NCBI RefSeq assembly: GCF_000426045.1
Contig: NZ_AUEP01000004.1
Span: 124,001 to 188,000, forward strand
Length of the DNA: 64,000 nucleotides
Direction: 5' to 3'
Source of the DNA: Marmoricola sp. URHB0036
GTDB taxonomy: Bacteria > Actinomycetota > Actinomycetes > Propionibacteriales > Nocardioidaceae
Made by a program: the position numbers and the translations under genes. A model generated the notes under the pieces. It was not told the origin of the DNA. It made no database searches and worked only from the letters and a program-made list of their open reading frames with translations. Below are positions 1-7,255 of the stretch, in pieces (position 1 is the first letter of the stretch; each line of letters begins with the position of its first letter).

Positions 1-613
1 TCTCCGTCGCGGCGTCACGACTCTCCTTGAGCAGGAACGGTGCGAGCACGAACCCGACCATGCCGACCGGCACGTTGACGAAGAAGATCCACTCCCAGCT
101 GAGGGCGTCGGTGAGCACCCCGCCGAGGAGAACGCCGGCCACGGCTCCGAACCCGCCGACGGCACCCCAGGCGCCGAGGGCGATGTTGCGCTCGCGACCC
201 TCGGTGAACGTCGTGGACAGGATCGACAGGGCAGCGGGGGTGATGATCGCCGCGCCGAGGCCCTGGAGCACCCGGGCACTGATCAGCGAGGCCTCGGACC
301 AGGCGAGGCCGGCCAGCAGCGAGGCCACGGTGAAGACGACGACGCCGACGAGGAAGAGCCGGCGTCGGCCCAGCATGTCGGCGGCCCGCCCACCGAGCAG
401 CAGGAAGCCGCCGAAGACGAGGGCGTAGGCGCTGATCACCCATTGCAGGTCGGCCTGCGAGAAGCCGAGGTCGCTCTTGATGGAGGGCAGAGCGACATTC
501 ACGATCGCGATGTCGAGGACGACCATGAACTGGACGACGCACAACAGCGCGAGGGCCAGCCACTTGCCGCGGTTCGAGGACACCGCTTCAGTTGCTTGCT
601 TTTGTGAAGTCAT
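1..613 (-). CDS. MFS drug-efflux transporter, DHA2-like (partial, 3' end outside window)
   Basis: About 204 codons are visible from the ATG at 613 to the left window edge; the C-terminal part is missing. The N-terminus reads MTSQKQATEA, followed by a first membrane helix containing VVLDIAIVNVALP, the pattern typical of 14-helix DHA2 (EmrB/QacA) proton antiporters. Later segments include RAADMLGRRRLF, the loop 2-3 signature of the major facilitator superfamily, and WEWIFFVNVPVG. It should sit in the cytoplasmic membrane and export drugs or other amphipathic compounds; the substrate cannot be read from sequence. It is divergent from an HxlR regulator, the usual arrangement for a transporter controlled by its neighbour. 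Family assignment is firm, substrate unknown. Confidence 0.9.
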   Translation of the reverse strand, partial: MTSQKQATEAVSSNRGKWLALALLCVVQFMVVLDIAIVNVALPSIKSDLGFSQADLQWVISAYALVFGGFLLLGGRAADMLGRRRLFLVGVVVFTVASLLAGLAWSEASLISARVLQGLGAAIITPAALSILSTTFTEGRERNIALGAWGAVGGFGAVAGVLLGGVLTDALSWEWIFFVNVPVGMVGFVLAPFLLKESRDAATE

Positions 614-691
614 GTTTTCGACCGTAACAGCGTCTACTTTAATTTTGCAAGCACTTAGTGCAGATTCAGAACCGAGTGGTATTCTTCCGGC
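614..691. promoter_or_regulatory. Divergent promoter region between MFS gene and HxlR gene
   Basis: This 78-base gap is clearly AT-richer than its surroundings. It contains the inverted repeat GCAC-TTA-GTGC at 651-661, with TTGCAA (itself palindromic) at 645-650. TATTCT at 680-685 lies exactly six bases before the ATG of the HxlR gene at 692, the spacing expected of a leaderless transcript. The palindrome is the best candidate operator for the HxlR protein acting on both genes; this is inference. Confidence 0.55.
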
Positions 692-1315
692 ATGGCGAAG
701 CGCTACGAGCAGTACTGTCCGATGGCTCATGCCCTCGACCTGGTCGGCGATCGCTGGACCCTGCTGGTGATCCGCGACCTGATGCACGGGCCCAAGCGCT
801 ACACCGACCTCGTCGAGCGCCTCCCCGGCATCGGCACCAACATCCTGGCCACGCGACTGCGCGACCTCGAGGGCCACGGCATCCTCGTCCGCCGCACCCT
901 CCCGCCCCCGGCAGCCTCGAAGGTCTACGAGCTGACCGACTACGGCCGCGAGCTGCGCCCGGCCATGCGTGAGCTGGCCCTGTGGGGTGCCCGCTCCCTG
1001 GGCCCGCCGGCCGAGGAGGGCGAGCTGTTCGAGGGCTGGCTGGCGAACGCGATGGACGTCGTGATCGCGCGCCTCGCGCCCCCCGGCCGCTTCGAGTTCC
1101 GGGCCGGCGACGAGATCGCCTCGCTCGTCGACGGGGAGGTCGTGGACGGACCGATCGAGGATGCCGACGTACGCGTGGCCGGTGACCCCGACGGCATCTA
1201 CGCGCTGTTCGTGGACAGGTGCTTCGACCTCGTGTCCGTCGAGGGCGACCAGAAGCTGCTGGAGGAGCTGCTCGAGGTGGCTCCCGCGCGCACCGAGGTG
1301 CCGGTCTCCGCCTAG
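692..1315 (+). CDS. HxlR-family transcriptional regulator
   Basis: A 207-residue winged-helix regulator. The N-terminal half matches the HxlR pattern: Cys9 in YEQYCPMAHAL, then DLVGDRWTLLVIRDL, the recognition region GIGTNILATRLRDLE and the wing. HxlR proteins often sense electrophiles or redox change through this N-terminal cysteine. The C-terminal half (about residues 115-207) is an extra acidic domain that resembles the SCP2-like segment of long HxlR proteins, possibly ligand binding. It is divergent from the MFS transporter at 613, its likely target. The stop overlaps the stop of the convergent response regulator by a few bases. Start is supported by a TATTCT hexamer six bases upstream. 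Confidence 0.9.
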   Translation: MAKRYEQYCPMAHALDLVGDRWTLLVIRDLMHGPKRYTDLVERLPGIGTNILATRLRDLEGHGILVRRTLPPPAASKVYELTDYGRELRPAMRELALWGARSLGPPAEEGELFEGWLANAMDVVIARLAPPGRFEFRAGDEIASLVDGEVVDGPIEDADVRVAGDPDGIYALFVDRCFDLVSVEGDQKLLEELLEVAPARTEVPVSA

Positions 1316-1767
1316 TGTTCGGGCGCCTGCCGACCGGCTTCGCGGGCCTTGCGTGCTGCTCGTTCGGCCATCGCCCCGCCGATGATGACGCGCAGCTGCT
1401 CCGGCAGGGCCTGGATGCGACCGTCCTTGTGGATGTAGCCGTTGGCTCCCAACGACATCGCCTTCTGCGGCATGCCGGTCGCGTCGCCGAGCGCGGAGAG
1501 CATCACCACGATCGCGTCCGGACACTCCTGACGGATCAGCGGGAGCGCGGACAACCCGTCCATGACCGGCATCAGGATGTCGAGCAGCACGAGGTCGGGC
1601 TGGGCGGCCCGGACCGCGGCCACTCCCTGCTCGCCGTCAGCGGCAGTGCCCACGACGTGGAACTGCCCACTGCGCTCGAGGGCACCCTGGACGAGGAACA
1701 GCAGGTCCTCGCTGTCGTCGATCGCGACAACGCTGACGGGTTCGGGAGGCGTCGAGGTGGTGGGCAT
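1312..1767 (-). CDS. Single-domain response regulator
   Basis: A 151-residue CheY-like receiver with no output domain. The acidic pocket is Asp17-Asp18 in VVAIDDSED, the phosphoacceptor is Asp63 in LVLLDILMP, the switch residue is Ser91 in VVMLSALGD and the conserved lysine is Lys114 in YIHKDG. After the receiver there is only a short basic Ala/Arg tail. No histidine kinase is nearby, so it is an orphan; it may act by protein-protein contact or in a phosphorelay. It is convergent with the HxlR gene and divergent from the thioredoxin-like gene. Confidence 0.88.
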   Translation of the reverse strand: MPTTSTPPEPVSVVAIDDSEDLLFLVQGALERSGQFHVVGTAADGEQGVAAVRAAQPDLVLLDILMPVMDGLSALPLIRQECPDAIVVMLSALGDATGMPQKAMSLGANGYIHKDGRIQALPEQLRVIIGGAMAERAARKAREAGRQAPEH

Positions 1768-1807
1768 GAGAGTGAGCGTTCAACTGGTCTGCACCCACGT
1801 TAACGCC

Positions 1808-1813
1808 TAGCCT
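1808..1813 (+). promoter_or_regulatory. -10 hexamer TAGCCT of a leaderless transcript
   Basis: TAGCCT ends six bases before the ATG at 1820, leaving no room for a ribosome binding site. The same spacing recurs at several genes in this window, so transcription probably begins at or next to the start codon. Confidence 0.5.
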
Positions 1814-1819
1814 CGACTC

Positions 1820-2200
1820 ATGCCGACGATCGAGCTGACGGCCGAGAACTTCGACGCGAGCGTGCAGGACAACGAGATCCTGTTCGTCGACTTCTGGGCC
1901 AGCTGGTGCGGACCGTGTCGCGCCTTCGCGCCGACCTACGAGGCGGCGTCCGAGGCCAACCCCGACCTGACGTTCGGGTCGGTCAACACCGAGGAGCAGC
2001 ACCAGCTCTCCAGCGCCGCACAGGTGACCTCGATCCCCACGCTGATGGTCTTCCGCGACCAGATCCTGGTCTTCTCCCAGCCGGGTGCCCTGCCTCCCGC
2101 TGCCCTCGACCAGCTGATCACGGCGGTCCGCGACCTCGACATGGACGACGTACGCCGCCAGGTCGCCGAGCAGCACCCCACTCAGCAACCAGCAGACTGA
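1820..2200 (+). CDS. Thioredoxin-like protein
   Basis: A 126-residue thioredoxin-fold protein with the active site WCGPC (Cys30 and Cys33) in FVDFWASWCGPCR and the cis-proline Pro73 in SIPTLMVF. It lacks a signal peptide and so acts in the cytoplasm as a disulfide reductase. Residues after about 105 form a short acidic tail longer than in minimal thioredoxins. No thioredoxin reductase gene is adjacent, so it is probably an accessory thioredoxin rather than the main trxA. The next gene starts four bases after its stop, suggesting co-transcription with the methyltransferase. The start has an upstream TAGCCT at leaderless spacing. Confidence 0.9.
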   Translation: MPTIELTAENFDASVQDNEILFVDFWASWCGPCRAFAPTYEAASEANPDLTFGSVNTEEQHQLSSAAQVTSIPTLMVFRDQILVFSQPGALPPAALDQLITAVRDLDMDDVRRQVAEQHPTQQPAD

Positions 2201-2204
2201 GGAC

Positions 2205-2780
2205 ATGGACGCCGCCGCCTGGGACGAGAGGTACGCCGCCACGGCACTGGTGTGGTCGGCCGGTCCCAACCAGTTCGTCGAGTCCGAGCTCGCCTCGTTG
2301 CCGCCCGGGAGGGCGCTCGACCTCGCCTGCGGCGAGGGTCGCAACGCGCGCTGGCTGGCCGAGCGCGGCTGGCAGGTCACCGCGATCGACTGGTCGCAGG
2401 TCGCCGTCGACAAGGGGCGGCAGGTGAACAACGCCGTCGACTGGCGGGTCGGCGATGCGTTGACCGCTCCCCTGCCTGCCGAGCTCGACCTGGTGGTGCT
2501 CGCCTACTTCCAGGTGGCCGCCGACACCCGCCGTACGGCCATCCGCCGCTCCTTCGACGCACTGTCCCCGGGCGGCACGCTGTTCGTGATCGCCCACGAC
2601 TCGACCAACCTCACCGAGGGCACCGGCGGGCCACAGGACGCGGCCGTGCTCTACACCGCCGCCGACGTCCTCGACGACCTGGCCGAGGTCGACCTCGAGG
2701 TGGTGCGCGCCGAGCGGGTGGCCCGGGTGGTCGACGCCGGCACCGCCTGGGACGCCCTCGTCCGCGTGGTCCGCCGTTGA
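2205..2780 (+). CDS. Class I SAM-dependent methyltransferase
   Basis: A 191-residue Rossmann-fold methyltransferase. Motif I is ALDLACGEGRNARWLAERG at residues 38-56, followed by the acidic motif II ending VTAIDWS and a strand with LDLVVLAYFQ. The WDERYAA N-terminus is common in small TehB/UbiE-type methyltransferases acting on small molecules. The substrate is not evident. It lies four bases downstream of the thioredoxin-like gene, and its TGA overlaps the TTG start of the LysR regulator, so the three genes form an apparent operon. Confidence 0.85.
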   Translation: MDAAAWDERYAATALVWSAGPNQFVESELASLPPGRALDLACGEGRNARWLAERGWQVTAIDWSQVAVDKGRQVNNAVDWRVGDALTAPLPAELDLVVLAYFQVAADTRRTAIRRSFDALSPGGTLFVIAHDSTNLTEGTGGPQDAAVLYTAADVLDDLAEVDLEVVRAERVARVVDAGTAWDALVRVVRR

Positions 2781-3733
2781 CCCCCACCCAGCTGCGTGCG
2801 TTCGCGTGCGTCGTACGACGAGGGTCGGTCAAGGCGGCCGCCGCAGAGCTCGGCACCACCGAGTCGGCGGTCTCGATGAACCTCAAGCAGCTGCGCACCG
2901 AGCTCGACGACCCCCTGTTCACCCGTACGCCGTCGGGACTCGCCTACACGCCAGGTGGCCTGCGACTGGCCAGCCGGGCGATGGAGATCCTGGACCTCCA
3001 GAGCCGGACCGTGCTCGAGGTCAGCGAGGCCGGCGCCGGCCGACGGATGCTGCGGCTCGCGTCGTCGGGCCTGTTCGCCGAGCACGCAGCGCCGGGGCTG
3101 ATCGGCCTGTTCACCAACCGGGCGCGCGACCTCGACGTCGAGCTCAGCGTCCACCCGGTGACGGACTTCGCCGACCTCCTCTTCTCGCGCACCGTCGACG
3201 TCGCCCTCGGACCGGGCGACGCCCACACCCCTCGCGGCGTCGTGCAGCAGCCGTTCCTCGCCTACGACGTCGGGGTCGTCGCGGCGCCCGAGCACCCCGT
3301 GGCGGTCGGTACCGTCGGGCTCGACCAGCTCGCCGACCAGGTCTGGCTCCTCGGACCGGGAGCGACCGAGCTGGCCGGGGAGACCTCGGCCGTGCTGCGT
3401 CGACTGCGGGTGCCGGAGAAGCGGCAGCGGATCTTCCAGAGCGACGCCGCTGCGCTGGGCGAGACGCGTCGCGGGATGGGGCTGGCCATCGCGGTCGGGT
3501 TCACGGTGCGTGACGACCTGCGCAACGGTCGACTGGTGCGCATCGAGGCGCCCGAGCTGACCGATCGCGGGTCGTGGTCGACCTGGACGCTCGCGCGTGA
3601 TCAGCAGATCTCGGCCGCGGCCGAGCTGGTGCGGTTCGTCGGCACCCCGCGCGCCACCCAGGCGATGCTGCGCGGTGAGGCCGCTGGGGTCGGTCGGTTC
3701 CGCCCGGCCGTGCACGTCACCCTGTGGAGCTGA
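2777..3733 (+). CDS. LysR-family transcriptional regulator
   Basis: A 318-residue LysR protein. The helix-turn-helix is near the N-terminus, in TPTQLRAFACVVRRGSV and AAELGTTESAVSMNLKQL, followed by the effector-binding domain from about residue 90. The start is placed at TTG 2777, which overlaps the stop of the methyltransferase as TTGA; the frame is open upstream but only as an overlap of that gene. It is convergent with the last gene of the CO dehydrogenase operon, and the two coding ends overlap by 17 bases. LysR proteins often control adjacent genes, so regulation of the cox operon is possible, but its promoter lies more than 7 kb away and no target can be shown. Confidence 0.85.
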   Translation: MTPTQLRAFACVVRRGSVKAAAAELGTTESAVSMNLKQLRTELDDPLFTRTPSGLAYTPGGLRLASRAMEILDLQSRTVLEVSEAGAGRRMLRLASSGLFAEHAAPGLIGLFTNRARDLDVELSVHPVTDFADLLFSRTVDVALGPGDAHTPRGVVQQPFLAYDVGVVAAPEHPVAVGTVGLDQLADQVWLLGPGATELAGETSAVLRRLRVPEKRQRIFQSDAAALGETRRGMGLAIAVGFTVRDDLRNGRLVRIEAPELTDRGSWSTWTLARDQQISAAAELVRFVGTPRATQAMLRGEAAGVGRFRPAVHVTLWS

Positions 3734-4931
3734 CCGCGGCGAACACGTCCGGCAACGCCGCCACCGTGTGGGCCGGCAGGAAGGCGTCGCAGAACGGCAG
3801 CGCCGCCGCCATCGAGCCGACCAGGGGCTCGAACCCGGCCGCGCCGGCCCTCGGGTTGAGCCAGACCAGCCGTCGAACCCGTCGCTGCAACCGCGCCATC
3901 ACCGCCCTGAGCTCCTCGGGCTCGTCGGTGTCCCACCCGTCGGAGGCGATCACCAGCACCCCGCCGCGCAGGGTCGATCCGTGCCGCGAGGACAGCAGGT
4001 CCCGCAGGGCGCGAGCGAGGTGCGTCCCGCCGTACCGGTCGACGACGCGCTCCTCGGCCAGGGCGAGCGCGGTGTCGGCCGAACGGTGGGTCAGCGCCGG
4101 CGTCAGCCTCGTCAGGGTGGTCGAGAACGCGAACGTCTCGGCCCGGCCGGTGCGCGCGAAGGCCCGCATCAGGTGGAGGTACGCCGCGGAGTAGGACTGC
4201 ATCGACGCACTCACGTCCGTGACCAGGGTGAGCGGACGCGGCCGCTCGACCCGCCTCTGTCGGCGCAGGTCCAGGAGCGGCTCGAACCCGGCGCGACCCG
4301 AGGCGGCGATGGTCGACCGCAGCGCGATCTTGCTCCCCCGTCGACCCGCCTTCGTCCGGCGGCTGCGCCGGACCGGCCACCGGGGAGCGGCTCGCTCCAA
4401 CCACCGGCCGAGCAGGGCGAGCTGGTCGGCGTCGAACTCGTCGAACGGCGTCTCCCCCATCCCCTCGAGTGCACTGGGCAGCAGCTCCGGCAGGACATAG
4501 GCGTTCTCGTCGCTCTCCTCCGCCGACGACGCCGACCGCGGCAGGGTGTGCCACGGCAGACCACCCGGCTCGGGCGCCTGGTCACCGCGACCCGGCACCG
4601 AGACCAGTTGCTCCTCCGGCTGTGGCGGCGGCCCCGACGGCAGTCCACGGCGACGGGCGTGCGGGTCGCCGCCGAGATCGCTGTCGCGGAAGGCGGCCGT
4701 GAACACCCGGTCGAACGCACCGAGGTCGGTGTGGCGACGGACCAGGGTCACCCGCAGCTGCCAGTACAGCTGCTCGAGCTCGGTCGGTGGCTCGGCTCCC
4801 AGCGCCTCGCACACCTCGGCCAGCGCAGTGGTGGGTACGACGACCCCGGCTCGCCGCAGCTTGTCGCCGAAGGCAGCAGCCAGGGCTGCCCGGTCGACGC
4901 CGGGCAGCAGCGCGGCCGGGGTGTCACCCAT
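3717..4931 (-). CDS. coxE: CoxE-like von Willebrand factor A domain protein
   Basis: A 404-residue protein of the CoxE/VWA family. The VWA domain fills the C-terminal 170 residues, with the metal-binding motif DVSAS in LTLVTDVSASMQSY (about residue 239), GGTHLARAL, and SDGWDTDE. In Oligotropha, CoxD and CoxE cooperate in maturing the Mo/Cu site of CO dehydrogenase. The start ATG at 4931 overlaps the TGA of the preceding coxD as ATG..TGA neighbours, so translation is probably coupled. It is the last gene of the operon and ends inside the 3' end of the convergent LysR gene. Family assignment is strong; a direct role in maturation is inferred from context. Confidence 0.9.
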   Translation of the reverse strand: MGDTPAALLPGVDRAALAAAFGDKLRRAGVVVPTTALAEVCEALGAEPPTELEQLYWQLRVTLVRRHTDLGAFDRVFTAAFRDSDLGGDPHARRRGLPSGPPPQPEEQLVSVPGRGDQAPEPGGLPWHTLPRSASSAEESDENAYVLPELLPSALEGMGETPFDEFDADQLALLGRWLERAAPRWPVRRSRRTKAGRRGSKIALRSTIAASGRAGFEPLLDLRRQRRVERPRPLTLVTDVSASMQSYSAAYLHLMRAFARTGRAETFAFSTTLTRLTPALTHRSADTALALAEERVVDRYGGTHLARALRDLLSSRHGSTLRGGVLVIASDGWDTDEPEELRAVMARLQRRVRRLVWLNPRAGAAGFEPLVGSMAAALPFCDAFLPAHTVAALPDVFAAVSSTG

Positions 4932-5784
4932 CGAGGCTGCGCAGCACCACGTCGCGGTCGTCGACGGTCTTGACGACCGCCCCGAGGGTCGCGACGACGG
5001 CGTCGCGGCCCAGCTCGGTCGCACCGAGCGCGGACAGGGCCGCCACCCAGTTGATCGCCTCGGCCAGGCCCGGCGGCTTGTCCACCTCCAGCGTCCGCAC
5101 CCGCCCGACGAACTGCGCCGCCGAGGTGATCAGGTCCTCGTTGGCCGCGGGGACGGTACGGCGCAGGATCGCGCACACCCGCTCGGGCTCGGGGTACTCC
5201 AGCCAGTGGTAGAGGCAGCGGCGCCGCAACGCGTCGTGCAGGTCGCGACTGCGGTTGGAGGTGAGTACGACGATCGGTGGGCGGCTCGCCGTGAAGGTGC
5301 CGATCTCGGGGACGGTGACCGAGCCCTCGCCGAGCACCTCGAGCAGCAGCGCCTCGAACTCGTCATCGGCACGGTCGATCTCGTCGACCAGCAGCACCGG
5401 CGGGTGGGGGCCGTCGTACCGCACGCAGCGCAGCACCGGCCGCTCGATCAGGTAGTCCTCGCTGAACAGGTCGGCCTCGGTGAGCTTCTCGCCGCGCGAC
5501 TCCGCGAGCCGGATGGCGAGCAGCTGTCGCTGGTAGTTCCAGTCGTAGAGCGCTTCGGACGCACTGAGTCCCTCGTAGCACTGCAACCGCACCAGCGGTA
5601 CGCCGAGACAGCGGGCCAGCACGTGCGCGGCCGCCGTCTTGCCGACACCGGGCTCACCCTCGAGGAGCAGCGGCATCCCGAGCCGCAGCGACAGGAAGAC
5701 CGCGGTCGACATGCCCTGGTCGGCGAGGTAGTCGTGCTCGTCGAAGCCGCGGCGAACGTCCTCCGCAGACGCGAGGGAGGTCAC
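4924..5784 (-). CDS. coxD: CoxD-like MoxR-family AAA+ ATPase
   Basis: A 286-residue AAA+ ATPase. Walker A is GEPGVGKT at residues 43-50, Walker B is VLLVDEID at 130-137, and the sensor-1 strand is VVLTSNRSRDL. This is the MoxR/CoxD type, which works with a VWA partner; the partner gene follows with overlapping ends. In CO dehydrogenase systems CoxD is an ATP-dependent chaperone needed to insert sulfur and copper into the molybdenum active site. It sits between the cytidylyltransferase gene (four-base overlap) and coxE. Length and motifs fit an intact protein. Confidence 0.92.
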   Translation of the reverse strand: MTSLASAEDVRRGFDEHDYLADQGMSTAVFLSLRLGMPLLLEGEPGVGKTAAAHVLARCLGVPLVRLQCYEGLSASEALYDWNYQRQLLAIRLAESRGEKLTEADLFSEDYLIERPVLRCVRYDGPHPPVLLVDEIDRADDEFEALLLEVLGEGSVTVPEIGTFTASRPPIVVLTSNRSRDLHDALRRRCLYHWLEYPEPERVCAILRRTVPAANEDLITSAAQFVGRVRTLEVDKPPGLAEAINWVAALSALGATELGRDAVVATLGAVVKTVDDRDVVLRSLDG

Positions 5785-6368
5785 GACTGCTCCGCGAGCA
5801 TGGCCTGGTAGTCGTCCCAGGTGTCGATGTCGCGCGGCACCGGACCCTGGATCCGGACACGGACGACGTCGGCCCCCTGGGACTCGGCGTCCACCAGCTT
5901 CCAGACGGCCTTGTCACCGTGCATCGACTCAAGCGCACCGAACATCTGCCGATCGAACCACAACGGGTGGCCGAGCCCGTCGTCGTACTCACAGACGCCG
6001 ACGGCGTGCCCGCGTGCCGCCGCCTCCAGCTCCTGCACCGTCTCGACCGCGACACGGGGCTGGTCCCCTAGCATCAGCACGATCCCGGTGACCTGGTCGG
6101 GCAGCGCGTCCAGCGCGGTGCGGATCGAGGTGGCGCAACCCTCGCCGTAGTCCTGGTTCTCGACCACCTGCACGCCGTCGAGGTCCACCTCGGCGCGCAC
6201 GTCGTCCGCGGCACCGCCGAGGACCACCACGACCGGCTGGCAGGCCGACGCCCGCGCCACCGTCAGGGTGGCGTCGAGGACGGTGGCGCCGTCGAGCGCC
6301 AGCACCTGCTTGGGTCGACCCAGCCGGCGCGAGGCGCCCGCGGCCAGCACGACGGCGGCGACGGTCAC
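5781..6368 (-). CDS. mocA: Molybdenum cofactor cytidylyltransferase (MocA-like)
   Basis: A 195-residue nucleotidyltransferase of the MobA/MocA family. The nucleotide-binding loop is VLAAGASRRLGRPKQVL at residues 6-22, and the metal-binding aspartate is in VLMLGDQPR. CO dehydrogenases use molybdopterin cytosine dinucleotide, which MocA makes by joining CMP to molybdopterin; the position inside a cox operon favours MocA over the GMP-specific MobA. The start GTG at 6368 forms a GTGA overlap with the stop of the xdhC-type gene, and the stop overlaps coxD, so the set is translationally coupled. Nucleotide specificity is inferred from context. Confidence 0.88.
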   Translation of the reverse strand: MTVAAVVLAAGASRRLGRPKQVLALDGATVLDATLTVARASACQPVVVVLGGAADDVRAEVDLDGVQVVENQDYGEGCATSIRTALDALPDQVTGIVLMLGDQPRVAVETVQELEAAARGHAVGVCEYDDGLGHPLWFDRQMFGALESMHGDKAVWKLVDAESQGADVVRVRIQGPVPRDIDTWDDYQAMLAEQS

Positions 6369-7246
6369 GAAGCGTGGTCCGCGACGAAGCTGTCGCGACA
6401 CCCGGGGTTGCAGAACCAGTGCTCGGTGCCGTCGACGACTGCGCGGATGGAGTCGGGGCCGATCGTCACGGCCATGCCGCAGACCGGGTCGACGGCCTGC
6501 AGCGGCCTCGTGACCGCCGGTCGGTCCGAGGTGGCCACCAGTCCTTCGAGCCGGATCCGGCGGACGATCTCGGCCAGGATCGAGAGGGCGATCTCGGGCG
6601 CCGTACGGGCTCCGATGTCGACGCCCACGTGCGGGTGCACCCGCGAACGCTCGTCCTCGCTGAGGTCGAGCTCGGCCAGCAGGGCCTCGCCCCGGGTGTG
6701 GCTGCAGACGATGCCGACGAACCCGACGCCGGCATCCAGTGCCGCGCGGACCGCGGCCGGCTCGTCGCCACCGTGGGTCGAGATGACCACGGCCGTGGCG
6801 CCGTCGGGCGTCCCGGCGCGGTCGACCACGAAGCCGAGCGCTGGCGCGAGTGCCGCCACCGCCTCCGCGGTCGGCGAGGTGCCGGCGACGTACAGCGACG
6901 GCGACGGCAGCAACGGCTCGAGGTAGATCTCCAACGCCCCTCCTGACAGGCACGGGTTCACCACGATGCTGGCACCAGGGGTCTGGGGGAAGGCGTCGTC
7001 GCCGTCGGGAAGCACCCGCAGGAGTACGCCGACCCCTGACTCCAGCGCGTCGAGGGCGGCCGCGCGCACCGAGCCGGCCGCGCACTGACCACCGACGAAT
7101 CCCTCGATGGTCCCGTCACGCAGCACGATCGCCCGGTCGCCGGCATGGGCCGAGCTCGGCTCCTGCGCGCGCACGACCGTCGCCTGGACGAACGGCACCC
7201 GGGACCGGGTGAGCTCGACGATGCGCTCGGTGAGCTGGGCCGTCAC
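6365..7246 (-). CDS. XdhC/CoxF-like maturation factor fused to a C-terminal YHS domain
   Basis: A 293-residue protein. The N-terminal XdhC/CoxI domain contains FVGGQCAAG, and the middle has a Rossmann-like region with LYVAGTSPTAEAVAALA and the conserved C-terminal XdhC stretch HPHVGVDIGARTAPEIALSI. XdhC proteins bind molybdenum cofactor and sulfurate it before insertion into xanthine dehydrogenase-type enzymes. The last 45 residues form a separate YHS domain with DPVCGM and FCNPGC, a small metal-associated module also found in copper ATPases. This fusion is unusual next to a Mo-Cu enzyme. It follows coxL by nine bases and overlaps mocA. The domain reading is direct; the copper link is inference. 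Confidence 0.88.
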   Translation of the reverse strand: MTAQLTERIVELTRSRVPFVQATVVRAQEPSSAHAGDRAIVLRDGTIEGFVGGQCAAGSVRAAALDALESGVGVLLRVLPDGDDAFPQTPGASIVVNPCLSGGALEIYLEPLLPSPSLYVAGTSPTAEAVAALAPALGFVVDRAGTPDGATAVVISTHGGDEPAAVRAALDAGVGFVGIVCSHTRGEALLAELDLSEDERSRVHPHVGVDIGARTAPEIALSILAEIVRRIRLEGLVATSDRPAVTRPLQAVDPVCGMAVTIGPDSIRAVVDGTEHWFCNPGCRDSFVADHAS

Positions 7247-7255
7247 GGCTTCTCC

